Below are positions 1-8,816 of a stretch of 62,075 nt of DNA, piece after piece. Numbering within the stretch: the stretch's first letter is position 1; every line of letters starts with the position of its first letter. The notes beneath the pieces are model-generated. The model did not search any database. It was not told where the DNA came from and saw only the letters and a program-made list of their open reading frames with translations. Source of the DNA: Cyanobacteria bacterium SZAS LIN-3 (GTDB taxonomy: Bacteria > Cyanobacteriota > Vampirovibrionia > Obscuribacterales > Obscuribacteraceae); NCBI GenBank assembly GCA_018266215.1, contig JAFEAV010000032.1:1-62075 (forward strand), given 5' to 3'. The position numbers and the translations under genes are program-made.

Positions 1-510
1 ATCAATCCCCGGGTCAAACTTATAAATCACCCGGTAAACAAAGGCTTCGGCTACACCATTCGTGAGCTCTATCTGGCCGGCACCAAAGAGTTTATCTTCT
101 CGCTCCCCGGCGATTATCAGTACGCCCCCAAGGAACTCCTGGCCATGGCGCAGGGCCTCAAAACCCATGATTTCGTCATTGGTCTGCGCGTCAATCGCAA
201 TGATCCGCCCAGACGCAAGATGCAGTCCAAGGTTTACAACCTGATGCTACGCACGTTCTATGGTCACCGCCATAAAGACGTCAATTCCATCAAGCTTTTC
301 CGCAGAGAAATTCTTGACCGCATTACGCTTCAGTCGTATACACCTTTCGTTGATGCTGAGCTTTGCATTCGCGCTGAAAGAGCCGGCTTCAAAGTTATCG
401 AGCTGCCCATTGAGCATTTGCCCCGCACCACCCAGGGTGCCTCCGGCGGCAAGTTCTCAGTTATCTGGGAAACTTTCTCAGACCTCGTGAAAATGAGCGG
501 GAAGTTTTAG
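1..510 (+). CDS. Family 2 glycosyltransferase, C-terminal part (5' end outside window)
   Basis: Open reading frame in frame 1 from the first base to the TAG at 508-510. The visible 169 residues look like the second half of a GT-A fold glycosyltransferase of the dolichol-phosphate-mannose/polyisoprenyl-sugar type: an HPVNKGFGYTIREL segment, then FSLPGDYQYAPKEL, where GDYQ stands at the place of the D-x-D/DxQ donor-binding motif, and later RRKMQSKVYN and VDAELCIRAERAGFKVIELP, typical of this family. Such enzymes move a sugar from a nucleotide-sugar to a lipid carrier at the inner face of the cytoplasmic membrane. No C-terminal membrane segment follows, so it is likely soluble or peripheral. The donor cannot be told. 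Its last 33 bases overlap the end of the convergent next gene. Confidence 0.75.
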   Translation: MNPRVKLINHPVNKGFGYTIRELYLAGTKEFIFSLPGDYQYAPKELLAMAQGLKTHDFVIGLRVNRNDPPRRKMQSKVYNLMLRTFYGHRHKDVNSIKLFRREILDRITLQSYTPFVDAELCIRAERAGFKVIELPIEHLPRTTQGASGGKFSVIWETFSDLVKMSGKF

Positions 511-1785
511 TTTCGCCTCAACGGCGGCAAGCACAGCATCAATGGCCGATTGGATGTGCAGGGCACTCAGTTCTTTGACGCGCTCCTGATAGCCTGGAGC
601 AGTGGGATCCGGCTGGACGTATTCGGCTTGGGCTGTGGGTATCTTTTTCAACAGGCTCATTCTCGAGAGCGGCATGTTGGCCTCATAACTATCCAGTGCC
701 ACCATAAATGGTGCACCGACCGAGGACTTGGTTTCGGTCAGGCGCTTGGTCATAAAATCGCGATCAATCGTGCCGGTCATATCAAAGGCGTACAGAGGCT
801 GTCCTGGATGGCGATAGGAATTGGCTTTGCTGTGGCTGTTTGCCATGTCGGCCAGGCGCAGCTCGGCATCGGTTGAAATCGTTTTGGGCGAGGCGATAAA
901 GATGTTTTTGTCGGCGGCTACGCCAGCATCGCCCAGACCGTAATAGCTGTCGATAATTGCCGCTCTCTTGCCCGTCGGGCCGTGAAAGGCAATGCGTGGA
1001 AGCTGGTCTCCGAGCTGATCTATGCGTGCGATCAAATTTTGATGATTGTTCAGGACGGTCCGGCTGAGTTGCTCTATTGGCCCGTGCATTTGATCGTGAG
1101 CCGATAGAGATTCGAAGACGTTGGTGCCTCTTTTTGGACCGGCGTTTTCCAGCAGACTGGCCGGTGGCGTGGGTGCCTCCGGCGTTGTGGCTTCAAGGGC
1201 GCCAGATGAGAGCGCCGGCCTGGCCGCAAATTTGTTCACTATGCCGGAACCCAGCTTATAGCCGCCTGCACCGACAAGGGTGTTGACCATAAGTTCACCG
1301 GTGGCCCGGCCAAAGGTGGAGGAGGCGTGGTCCATATCTTCCCAGCTGCGGGCCTCGAGGGCGCCGGAATAGGCCTGGTAGTACTTTGGTGCGGTTTGAG
1401 CGACAAAGAGGGTGCCCAGGGCCAGGGTGGCAATTTTCGCCACCGGTGCCGCATTGTTCAAAACCAGTTTCAGACCCAGGCCGACCGCCGCTGATTCGAC
1501 CGCCGTTATCGCCAGACCGGCGACGCCTTCCTGCCGGACCGTTTCCACCATGCCGCCGCCGCTTTTGAGCAGGCCCTGACCCGTCACCAGGGCCGCGCGC
1601 TCGATGGCGCCGCCTGTGCCGGTCATGCCGATCTCGTTGGACCGAACGCTCCAGTGCTGCTGGTCGGAGGCCGCTTCCGGGCGCTGTTGCGCCAGACCCA
1701 GGTGCAAGACCTCGGAAAGCAGGCTGTCCTGGCTGTTATCTAAATCTTTTTCGGACGCTCTATTGAATGATCTGTCGAAGCTCAT
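478..1785 (-). CDS. Conserved-looking protein of unknown function, 435 aa
   Basis: ATG at 1785; codes for 435 residues. I do not recognise a family. Residues about 60-130 are rich in Ala/Gly/Val and include a hydrophobic stretch (AKIATLALGTLFVAQTAP) that could be one membrane-associated helix; there is no classical signal peptide. Residues about 170-230 are a Pro/Ala/Thr linker, and the C-terminal half (about 230-435) looks globular, with motifs such as RIAFHGPTGKRAAIIDSYYG and YAFDMTGTIDRDF. The 3' end overlaps the glycosyltransferase tail-to-tail by 33 bases. It is divergent from the Ser/Thr kinase gene at 2011, with 225 bases between that presumably carry both promoters. Confidence 0.6.
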   Translation of the reverse strand: MSFDRSFNRASEKDLDNSQDSLLSEVLHLGLAQQRPEAASDQQHWSVRSNEIGMTGTGGAIERAALVTGQGLLKSGGGMVETVRQEGVAGLAITAVESAAVGLGLKLVLNNAAPVAKIATLALGTLFVAQTAPKYYQAYSGALEARSWEDMDHASSTFGRATGELMVNTLVGAGGYKLGSGIVNKFAARPALSSGALEATTPEAPTPPASLLENAGPKRGTNVFESLSAHDQMHGPIEQLSRTVLNNHQNLIARIDQLGDQLPRIAFHGPTGKRAAIIDSYYGLGDAGVAADKNIFIASPKTISTDAELRLADMANSHSKANSYRHPGQPLYAFDMTGTIDRDFMTKRLTETKSSVGAPFMVALDSYEANMPLSRMSLLKKIPTAQAEYVQPDPTAPGYQERVKELSALHIQSAIDAVLAAVEAKLKLPAHFHEV

Positions 1786-2010
1786 GGTTTTGCTTTCCCG
1801 AGGTTATAAGCGAAACGCATGCAGTGTCAGGGGGGTTGACTACAGGGTCTAGTGATAATAGGCGCCGGGCCCGGCTCTGTCTCTGGTGATTTTACGCAAG
1901 TCGGCGGTCTGTGCCTGTCCGGGGGATTTTTTCATCCCCTTCGTGGGGACACTCACCTGCGGGTTACAATTGATCTGTAGCTCCTTGTTGCCCCGGCAGA
2001 TGGTAGTCCG

Positions 2011-4407
2011 ATGCAGTCTTCAGATTCACATAACGGGCCTCTCTCGGGCACTCAGGATGCGCAGAGCTTTGCTGTGGACAATCAGGCCGCGCCGCAGGCT
2101 CGACCGGCGGGATTTTTTGAGCAGGGTGAAATAATCGGCGGCAGCTATGAAGTCCTGGATTTCCTCGGTCGCGGGGCAATGGGGATGGTCTACAAGGTCA
2201 GGCACGTTTCGATGAGTGCCGAGTACGCGCTGAAAATTTTGACCGGCAATCAGATTTCCGAAATGAATGTCCTGCGCTTTCAGAACGAGGCGCAGGCAAT
2301 TGCTAAGCTCAATCATCCCAACATCATCGCTGTCTACAATTTTGGCCTGCACGATGGGCGGCTGCCTTTCTATGTCATGGATTTGCTCAGCGGTGAAAAT
2401 TTGCTGGAGAAAGTTGACGCCCTCGGGCCACCGCCGGTCGATGTTGTGCTTTCTATGTATATTGAGGTCTGCGCCGGGCTGAGCTATGCCCACAAAAAGG
2501 GTATTCTCCACCGCGACGTCAAACCGGCTAACTTTGTCGTGCTCGATGCACCGGATGTACGCGGCGCCCGTATAAAAGTGGTCGACTTCGGTATCGTCAA
2601 ATTTGCCGAGGAACTCAAGCCCGATGCGCAGAAACTGACGGCGGTCGGAGATGTCTGCGGCAGTCCCAGTTATATGAGCCCCGAGCAGGCCAGCGCTCAG
2701 AAAATCGATGCCCGCTCCGATGTTTATTCTCTGGGTTGTTCGCTCTTTCAGACCCTGACCGGCAGACTGCCATTCCTCGGGCGCAGTGCCACAGACACGA
2801 TGATGATGCACTTTCAAAAAGATGCTCCCACTCTCGCCAGTAAGGGAGACGGCCGGGTCTATAGTGAAGAGCTGGAAGCGCTCGTTGCTCGCATGCTGGC
2901 TAAGGCACCCATGGACCGCTACCAGAGCATGGACCAGGTGGCCCTCGATTTGCGAAACATTCTTGACGGTAAACCGCTGGGCACACCCGCCGCTCCTGCT
3001 CGAGCCGCCGAAATTTCCCCATCGCGCCCTGGCACCACCGGCGATGCCAGAAGAACCGTTAAGGATTTGAGTGCCTCGGGTAAACAGCCGGTCTTTTCGG
3101 ATCCGGCACAGACGGCTCCGTCCCAGTCGGATGATACAGGCTCCTTTACCGGGGCTGCTGCGGGCATTTCGTCACGGGCTAAAGCTCTGGCTCTGGGCGG
3201 CGCCGTCCTTACGATCGCAGCGGCCGCCGGCGCTTTCTTTTTCTTCCGCCCGCAGGCCAAACCGGCTGCCGCTCCTCCGGCTGCTTTAGCTGTGAAACAG
3301 TCGCCCACATCTCTCAGTCCCGTTTCTGTTCCGGCGCAAAAAGCCTCAAGCAATGATCTTCTCCTGGAGAGCAATGTGCCGCCGGACCTCGAACATGTGA
3401 AGCTGCCTTCTTTGACTACGGCGAAATATTTCTCGCGTATCGTCAATGACGGCGGCAAGCAGTATGTCGAATTCGATTTTCCCAAACCAAGTCAAAACGA
3501 GTTCCTGGCCTATGTTGCTACGACGCGCGAGAGCTATTCCAGCACCGAGGGCAAGGTGCGCTTTCTCAAAGGCGCGCCGATTACGATTGCGCCCAAGCTG
3601 ACCTCAGTCAAAATGCCGCAGTTTTTTGAGAAGTTTCGACCTGGTGAAATAAGCGGTTTGTTTCTCTCGGATATGGCTCCCAGTGATGAGCTGTTCAAGA
3701 TGGTCGTACCGCGACTGCCGGGGATAACGCGTTTATTTATGAACCGCAGTCCGCAGCTGACCGACAAAATCATGCCTGATTTGAGTCGCTTGAATCTTAC
3801 TCTTTTCTTTGCCTCGGGCACCAGCATCGACGGTGCCCAGCTGGCCCGGGCCTCCTTCTGGCCCCGGCTCAAGCAGCTAAATTTGAGTAATTGCAACAAT
3901 CTCAGCCCGGTTTTGCAAAAACTGAGCGGCTCAAAAAATCTTCTCTATCTCAATCTCGCCGACAATAAACTGAGCCCCCGCGACTATCAATATATAGCTG
4001 AGTTGCCAAGTCTGAAGTTTCTCGATCTGTCGCATACTAAAATGGAGGCGGTCGATCTGCAGAGACTTACTGCGCTCAAGCAGTTGACGCGATTGGACGC
4101 CATCTATCTGCACGTCAAGGACGGCTCTCTGGCTGATTGTTTGAAGCGCTTGCCTTCGCTCAAATTGCTCACCATCGCTCGCGGTACGATGAAGTCTTCC
4201 GACCTGGTCGCCTTGCAGCAGGTCAATCCACAGCTAAAGATATTGCAGCTGACCTCCGAACAGTTGCCCGGCTTTGTGCAATTGCAGCGCTATCAAGAAT
4301 TGAATACTGGCATTGCCCCGGCCTATCTGGTCAAGGACAATGTCCCCGAGCCGGGCTCGGCGCAGGCGCCGGTGGTTGACTGGCTGCGTAACGAGAGACA
4401 GCTTTAG
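2011..4407 (+). CDS. Membrane Ser/Thr protein kinase with leucine-rich-repeat-like extracytoplasmic domain
   Basis: 798 residues. Residues about 44-320 form a PknB-type (Hanks) kinase: glycine loop GRGAMG (53-58), Lys75, Glu93, catalytic HRDVKPAN (167-174), DFG (192-194) and the activation-segment end GSPSYMSPEQ. All catalytic residues are present, so it should be active. A Pro/Ser/Ala-rich juxtamembrane region (about 325-390) leads to one membrane helix (about 393-413). The outer part (about 480-780) has repeated Leu-spaced segments (LKQLNLSNCNNLSP, LLYLNLADNKLSP, LKFLDLSHTKM), i.e. leucine-rich repeats, likely a ligand- or protein-binding sensor. Architecture resembles receptor kinases. Divergent from the gene ending upstream; convergent with the octapeptide-repeat gene. 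Confidence 0.88.
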   Translation: MQSSDSHNGPLSGTQDAQSFAVDNQAAPQARPAGFFEQGEIIGGSYEVLDFLGRGAMGMVYKVRHVSMSAEYALKILTGNQISEMNVLRFQNEAQAIAKLNHPNIIAVYNFGLHDGRLPFYVMDLLSGENLLEKVDALGPPPVDVVLSMYIEVCAGLSYAHKKGILHRDVKPANFVVLDAPDVRGARIKVVDFGIVKFAEELKPDAQKLTAVGDVCGSPSYMSPEQASAQKIDARSDVYSLGCSLFQTLTGRLPFLGRSATDTMMMHFQKDAPTLASKGDGRVYSEELEALVARMLAKAPMDRYQSMDQVALDLRNILDGKPLGTPAAPARAAEISPSRPGTTGDARRTVKDLSASGKQPVFSDPAQTAPSQSDDTGSFTGAAAGISSRAKALALGGAVLTIAAAAGAFFFFRPQAKPAAAPPAALAVKQSPTSLSPVSVPAQKASSNDLLLESNVPPDLEHVKLPSLTTAKYFSRIVNDGGKQYVEFDFPKPSQNEFLAYVATTRESYSSTEGKVRFLKGAPITIAPKLTSVKMPQFFEKFRPGEISGLFLSDMAPSDELFKMVVPRLPGITRLFMNRSPQLTDKIMPDLSRLNLTLFFASGTSIDGAQLARASFWPRLKQLNLSNCNNLSPVLQKLSGSKNLLYLNLADNKLSPRDYQYIAELPSLKFLDLSHTKMEAVDLQRLTALKQLTRLDAIYLHVKDGSLADCLKRLPSLKLLTIARGTMKSSDLVALQQVNPQLKILQLTSEQLPGFVQLQRYQELNTGIAPAYLVKDNVPEPGSAQAPVVDWLRNERQL

Positions 4408-4419
4408 ACGGGTATACGG

Positions 4420-4965
4420 CTAGTTTTGAATGATCCGGGCGTTGCCCGTTTTGCCCACAATCTGGGCCCTTTCGGAGAGATAGACCGTGCAGCCGGTGAG
4501 TGAGGCCGCCTCTACCGTGCAGTTGCCCGAAGCATGAATGGTGGCACTTTCCAGCGCGCGGATGTGGGAGCTGCCGGAGGCGTAAACAGTGGCCTTCCCC
4601 AGAGCCTCTATGGCTGCGTTGTCGCGGGCATAGACTGTCACCTGGTCGCTGGCGATGATGTTTGAGTAATCGAGGGCTATCACCTGCGCTCGGTCGGCGG
4701 CGATGACGATAGCGTTGCCCTGGGCTGTGATTGATGCACTCTCCCAGGCGTAGACTTTGGCGTGGTCGCGGGCGGTAATGGCGGCGCTGCCCAGGGCTTC
4801 CACCTGACTGTTGCCCCCTACTTCATTGCGGCCCATGATAAAGCGGCCCGGCGTTTTGAGTGTGCCGGCATTGGCCAGGCAGGCAAAATTAAGGTTATTG
4901 GAGAGGTTGGCGGAGCGTGCGGAATTGCTTCCACTTCCACCAAATCCAGGGTCAAATACGCTCAT
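4420..4965 (-). CDS. Octapeptide-repeat protein, predicted beta-solenoid
   Basis: 181 residues if it starts at the ATG at 4965, which has GGAG eight bases upstream; an in-frame start at 4998 is possible but has no better ribosome site. After a Gly/Ser/Asn-rich N-terminus, residues about 55-165 are an almost unbroken series of some 13 eight-residue units of the form A-x-V/I-x-A-x-x-x (AAITARDH, AKVYAWES, ASITAQGN, AQVIALDY, VTVYARDN, ATIHASGN). Such regular octads are expected to build a beta-helix with Ala stacks. Similar octad repeats occur in phage and bacterial proteins of unclear role. There is no signal peptide. No close functional assignment can be made. Confidence 0.65.
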   Translation of the reverse strand: MSVFDPGFGGSGSNSARSANLSNNLNFACLANAGTLKTPGRFIMGRNEVGGNSQVEALGSAAITARDHAKVYAWESASITAQGNAIVIAADRAQVIALDYSNIIASDQVTVYARDNAAIEALGKATVYASGSSHIRALESATIHASGNCTVEAASLTGCTVYLSERAQIVGKTGNARIIQN

Positions 4966-5095
4966 TGGTAAATCTCCGCAAATTTCCAACTTGAGCATAG
5001 GTGCTGCCCGGTCGGTCGGCCATGGTAGAAATACTAATTGCCGAGAGATTTTGGCGTAGATTTCAGGAAAAGTTCTGGGGCGGTTTCATCGCCCT

Positions 5096-6415
5096 TCAGC
5101 CGGTAAAAATCCGGTCCAGCGCCGTGAGCATTACCTTGACGGTTTGCTCGATGTCTTCAGGGCTGTGGGCTGCCGATATGCAGGCGGCGTCAACCCCCGA
5201 GGGCGGCAGATAGACGCCGTTGTCCAGCAGGTCGTGGAAGAAATGGCTGAAGGCTTGATGATCAATTGTCAGTGAGTCTTGATAGTTTTTCACCGGGGCG
5301 GCGGCAAATAAAATTGAGAACATCGAGCCCACACGTTGCAACTGCACCGGCCAGTGCTTTTGCCGGATAACCGGCTCCAGACCGGCGAACAATGCGGCTG
5401 CGCGCTCTTCCATAAGGCGGTAAGCGTCGCCCTGCGCCAGCTGGGCCAGGGTGGCAATGCCACCGGCCATGGTGACTGGATTGCCCGAGAAAGTACCGGC
5501 TTGATAGACATCACCGTCCGGGATAAGGCGCTGCATGATCTCGCGTTTGCCGCCGTAGGCGCCAATCGGCATGCCTCCTCCGAGAGCCTTGCCGAAGCAG
5601 GAAAGGTCGGCCTTGACGTTGTATAGCTCCTGCGCACCGCCGCGGGCCAGACGAAAGCCGGTGATCACTTCGTCAAAAATCAACACGGCGCCGTGCTGAT
5701 CGCAGAGTTGCCTGAGCCCCTCGAGAAAACCTGGCTCGGGAACGACAACGCCCATCGAACCGCAGACCGGCTCGACAATGACCGTGCCTATCTGGTCGCT
5801 ATTGCTTTCAAATAATTCCCTGACCGAATCCAGATCATTGTAGCGGGCGAGCAGTGTGGCTGCCCTGGAACCGCCGGGAATGCCGCCGGATGAAAGATGT
5901 CCGTTGCTTGCCAGTGTGGCGTCGCTGTGGCCGTGGTAGCCGCCTTCGAACATAATTATTTTTTCGCGGCGGCTGTAACCCCGGGCCAGTCGGATAGCGC
6001 TCATCACCGCTTCGGTGCCGGAGCTGACGAAGCGGATTTTTTCGATGTTGGGGCAGGCATTTATGACGCTTTCAGCCATGACCAGCTCCAGGCTGTGCGG
6101 CGCGCCAAAGACTGGACCCAGGGCCAGTGTCTCCTGGCAGGCTTGCACTACTTCAGGGGGACAGTGGCCGAGGATAGCCGGTCCCCAGGCGCCCAGATAG
6201 TCGATGTACTGGTTGCCGTCCAGGTCGGTCAGTTTGGAGCCCCGGGCGCTGGTAAAGAAAACGGCCTGGCCGCCGACTTCTATGAAGGCGCGAAAGGGGC
6301 TATCGACGCCGCCGGGAATCAATTGCTCAATCTTTGTGCCTTGCGCCAGTGAATTCTTGTAGCGACTCTTGCCGAGATTGCTGGCCAGGGTGATTTCACT
6401 TTTTTGCACTAACAC
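5096..6415 (-). CDS. hemL: Glutamate-1-semialdehyde 2,1-aminomutase
   Basis: 439 residues, full length for the family. PLP-dependent class III aminotransferase fold that turns glutamate-1-semialdehyde into 5-aminolevulinate, the C5 route into haem and other tetrapyrroles, in the cytoplasm. Seen: N-terminal LIPGGVDSPFRAF, SGTEAVMSAIRLAR, EGGYHGHSD, IFDEVITGFR, and the PLP lysine in CFGKALGGGMPIGAYGG. The start is GTG at 6415 with a GAGGG ten bases upstream; a second GTG two codons on is an alternative. It lies 18 bases after the IPT-domain gene and is probably the last gene of the envelope operon, an odd partner set for a haem gene. Confidence 0.95.
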   Translation of the reverse strand: MLVQKSEITLASNLGKSRYKNSLAQGTKIEQLIPGGVDSPFRAFIEVGGQAVFFTSARGSKLTDLDGNQYIDYLGAWGPAILGHCPPEVVQACQETLALGPVFGAPHSLELVMAESVINACPNIEKIRFVSSGTEAVMSAIRLARGYSRREKIIMFEGGYHGHSDATLASNGHLSSGGIPGGSRAATLLARYNDLDSVRELFESNSDQIGTVIVEPVCGSMGVVVPEPGFLEGLRQLCDQHGAVLIFDEVITGFRLARGGAQELYNVKADLSCFGKALGGGMPIGAYGGKREIMQRLIPDGDVYQAGTFSGNPVTMAGGIATLAQLAQGDAYRLMEERAAALFAGLEPVIRQKHWPVQLQRVGSMFSILFAAAPVKNYQDSLTIDHQAFSHFFHDLLDNGVYLPPSGVDAACISAAHSPEDIEQTVKVMLTALDRIFTG

Positions 6416-6433
6416 TGATTGGTTTCCCTCGGT

Positions 6434-8788
6434 CTAAATTTCGATTCTGGTGTCGATTTGAAAGGTGCCTTTCTTGCCGCGCACGGCCGGCAGCTGGATG
6501 CAATTATCGAAGCCGCCGGAGCTTGTGATGGTCATCTCCGCTCCGCGATTGAGGCGCACGACATCGGGGGTCTGGTTGATGATTTTGACGTTTAGCTTGG
6601 CGGTGGTGCCGATTACTTTGACGACCAGCTTGATCGGTGCATTTTCCTTGCCCGTGTCCTTGCCGGCGACTTCAACGAGCGTGTCCGCATATTCGAAGCG
6701 TGCCAGATTGCTGCGCATACCGTCGGTGCTGGCGCAGAGTGAGTGCTCACCGGGGCGCAGGCCCGGGGGCAGAAGCACCTTGAGCTGGAAGGGGGAGGCC
6801 GATACGATACGACCATCCAGAGCGCCGTCGACTATGACGCTGTTGTTGTGGGCCATGCCGTCAAAATTGTGTCCTTCGATAATCATGATACTGCCTCTGG
6901 TGGCAAGCGGGGTCATGCGATCGAGTCGCGGCGGCTGTCCGTTTGTCATGTTCAGAGGCTGGAGCACTTCGATGATAGCGGGCACGTCGTCCGGTCTGGC
7001 CGACAGGGCGACATTGAGAGACCTGCCCGGGGTGGCGTCATCGGGGATTTGATAAACCGCCTGGCCATTGCTGTCGGTAACCAGTGATGCGCCGTTGAAA
7101 CTGAGCTCCACGTTTGGTTCCGGTGTGCGGTTATGGTCGAGCAGGGCGACTGTGACGTATTGTCCGGCCAGGGCGCGTTCCGGCATCAAAAGCATAGATT
7201 TGACGCTGGGCATGTGAAAGCGCGGCAGTTCGGTCATGGCCACGGTCGGAGTCGAGCTGGCGTTCGTTGCCGAAGCAACCGTGGTCATCTTAGGCGTTGG
7301 TCGGGCCACGTTTTTGGCATCGTCACCGGCCATGGCTTCGGGCTTGCTTGCGGCTTCGGCTTTGCCGGATTTTGCCGAATCGGCGGTTTCGGTGGCCACT
7401 TCTTTTTCCGCTGCGCCTTTTTCTTCCTCGCTGGAATTTTCCACAGCGGTTGCCTGACGCGTCGATGGGTCCGCAGCCGCCGCCAGGGCGGCTGCTACTT
7501 TCTGGGCATCAAGGTCGGCGGCCAGCAGAGCCGCGTAGTGCTTGCGATATCTATCGGTTAGCAGCGGACTGAGGGAGATTACTGCTTTTTTTTTTGCCGC
7601 ACCGTCGGTGGTATTGGAGGCATCGGCGCTGGTATTTGTTTTGTCGGTGGCTGCGGCGTCGGCTTTGTCGCCGCCCGCTTTGTCATCGCCGGCCGTGTCG
7701 GCGGTGGGCACACAATTGGCCTCCACCGAAATAGCGTTCAGTTTGCCCATCCAGAAGGTAACATCCGACTGGCTCTGGATATCGAAGCCGCTCTGCACCG
7801 GTGAGTGGGCGCTGACGACGACCATGAATTCGCCTATGGGTTTTCCTTCGGCGGATTTGCGCGTGCCTGCGTCACCGGCGATGGTGACTGTCAGTAGACC
7901 GCCGATGCGCTTGGCCCATACTGCAGCCAGGGAGCCGCGCAACTGGTCGTTGACGACCACATCGCCCGAGGACCAGGACTCTGCCGTCAGGGCGGACTTG
8001 ACCTGGCGCTCGTCGGTTTTGGGCACGATGCGGTTGGCGCTGAGCGTGGGCTCGGCCAGCGCTTTTGCCAGGATTTCCTGAGCCATACCAAGAATCATTT
8101 TCTCATTGACATTTTCCAGTTTCTGTACCTGTTCGTTCTGGCCGTCGGCAAGAGCGCGGCTGATGTCTTTGAGGACGCTAATGAGGGCGTCATCCGGCAC
8201 GAAGGCGGGAGCGGCTTTGGCTTCGATTTTGCCTCTGGCGGCGTCTTTTTCCTCGGCCGACGGTTTTTCTTCCCGGGCCTTAGCTACCGGCTTCTCTTCC
8301 CTGGCCTTTTCTTCAGCGGCGGGGGCCTTTTCGTCCGCTGCCGCGCGGTGGTGGAAGAGGCCGCCTTTTTTCTTCTTCTCGCCGCCATCGTCGGCACTTG
8401 CCTGCTCTTTTGAGTCTTTCTCGACCTTCTCTACTTTCTCGGCTTTCTTGTCCTTTTTTGCGCCTTTATCCGAGTCTTTCTTGTCGTCCCTGGCCGCTTT
8501 TTCTTTGGCTTTACCCTTGTCTTTGTCTTTATCTTTGTCTCTGGACTTATCGCTGTCTTTGCCTTTGTCGGCACTGCCGCTCTTGGCCGGGCTGTCGGCG
8601 GAGACGTCGCCGCTGTCTTTGGCAGCTATCAGAAGAGTCGAGCCGGTTGCGCTCTGGTAGCCGGAGGCACTGGCATGGCCGCCCAGGGTCTGTCGGGCGA
8701 AGGCCGGTGTTCCTCCACTATTCAGGAGTCCTCCACCGATGAGGGTAACGCTGAGTGCCAGTGCCAGCGGCAGCCTTTCAAAACTCAT
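6434..8788 (-). CDS. Secreted protein with charged low-complexity region and IPT/TIG domain
   Basis: 784 residues with a signal peptide (about 1-31, ending near PAFA). Residues about 60-190 are a Lys/Asp/Glu/Ala-rich low-complexity region with KDKDKDK runs, probably unstructured. A first globular part (about 195-370) precedes an Ala/Thr/Lys-rich linker. Residues about 535-610 look like a beta-sandwich (PNVELSFNGASLVTDSNGQAVYQIPD), followed by an IPT/TIG domain (about 620-705: PPRLDRMTPLATRGSIMIIEG ... FDGMAHNNSVIVDG). Likely an envelope or surface protein; ligand unknown. A run of ten A (7586-7595 on the plus strand as T) lies in the coding sequence near residue 400. Start supported by GAGGA upstream. 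Operon with the M23 gene (28-base gap) and hemL. Confidence 0.7.
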   Translation of the reverse strand: MSFERLPLALALSVTLIGGGLLNSGGTPAFARQTLGGHASASGYQSATGSTLLIAAKDSGDVSADSPAKSGSADKGKDSDKSRDKDKDKDKGKAKEKAARDDKKDSDKGAKKDKKAEKVEKVEKDSKEQASADDGGEKKKKGGLFHHRAAADEKAPAAEEKAREEKPVAKAREEKPSAEEKDAARGKIEAKAAPAFVPDDALISVLKDISRALADGQNEQVQKLENVNEKMILGMAQEILAKALAEPTLSANRIVPKTDERQVKSALTAESWSSGDVVVNDQLRGSLAAVWAKRIGGLLTVTIAGDAGTRKSAEGKPIGEFMVVVSAHSPVQSGFDIQSQSDVTFWMGKLNAISVEANCVPTADTAGDDKAGGDKADAAATDKTNTSADASNTTDGAAKKKAVISLSPLLTDRYRKHYAALLAADLDAQKVAAALAAAADPSTRQATAVENSSEEEKGAAEKEVATETADSAKSGKAEAASKPEAMAGDDAKNVARPTPKMTTVASATNASSTPTVAMTELPRFHMPSVKSMLLMPERALAGQYVTVALLDHNRTPEPNVELSFNGASLVTDSNGQAVYQIPDDATPGRSLNVALSARPDDVPAIIEVLQPLNMTNGQPPRLDRMTPLATRGSIMIIEGHNFDGMAHNNSVIVDGALDGRIVSASPFQLKVLLPPGLRPGEHSLCASTDGMRSNLARFEYADTLVEVAGKDTGKENAPIKLVVKVIGTTAKLNVKIINQTPDVVRLNRGAEMTITSSGGFDNCIQLPAVRGKKGTFQIDTRIEI

Positions 8789-8816
8789 TCCGTCCTCGCA
8801 AATCCGACAGTGCTAA

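Noticed and set aside
2026..2817. 263-codon minus-strand frame
   Set aside because: Antisense to the kinase domain, which has all catalytic motifs.
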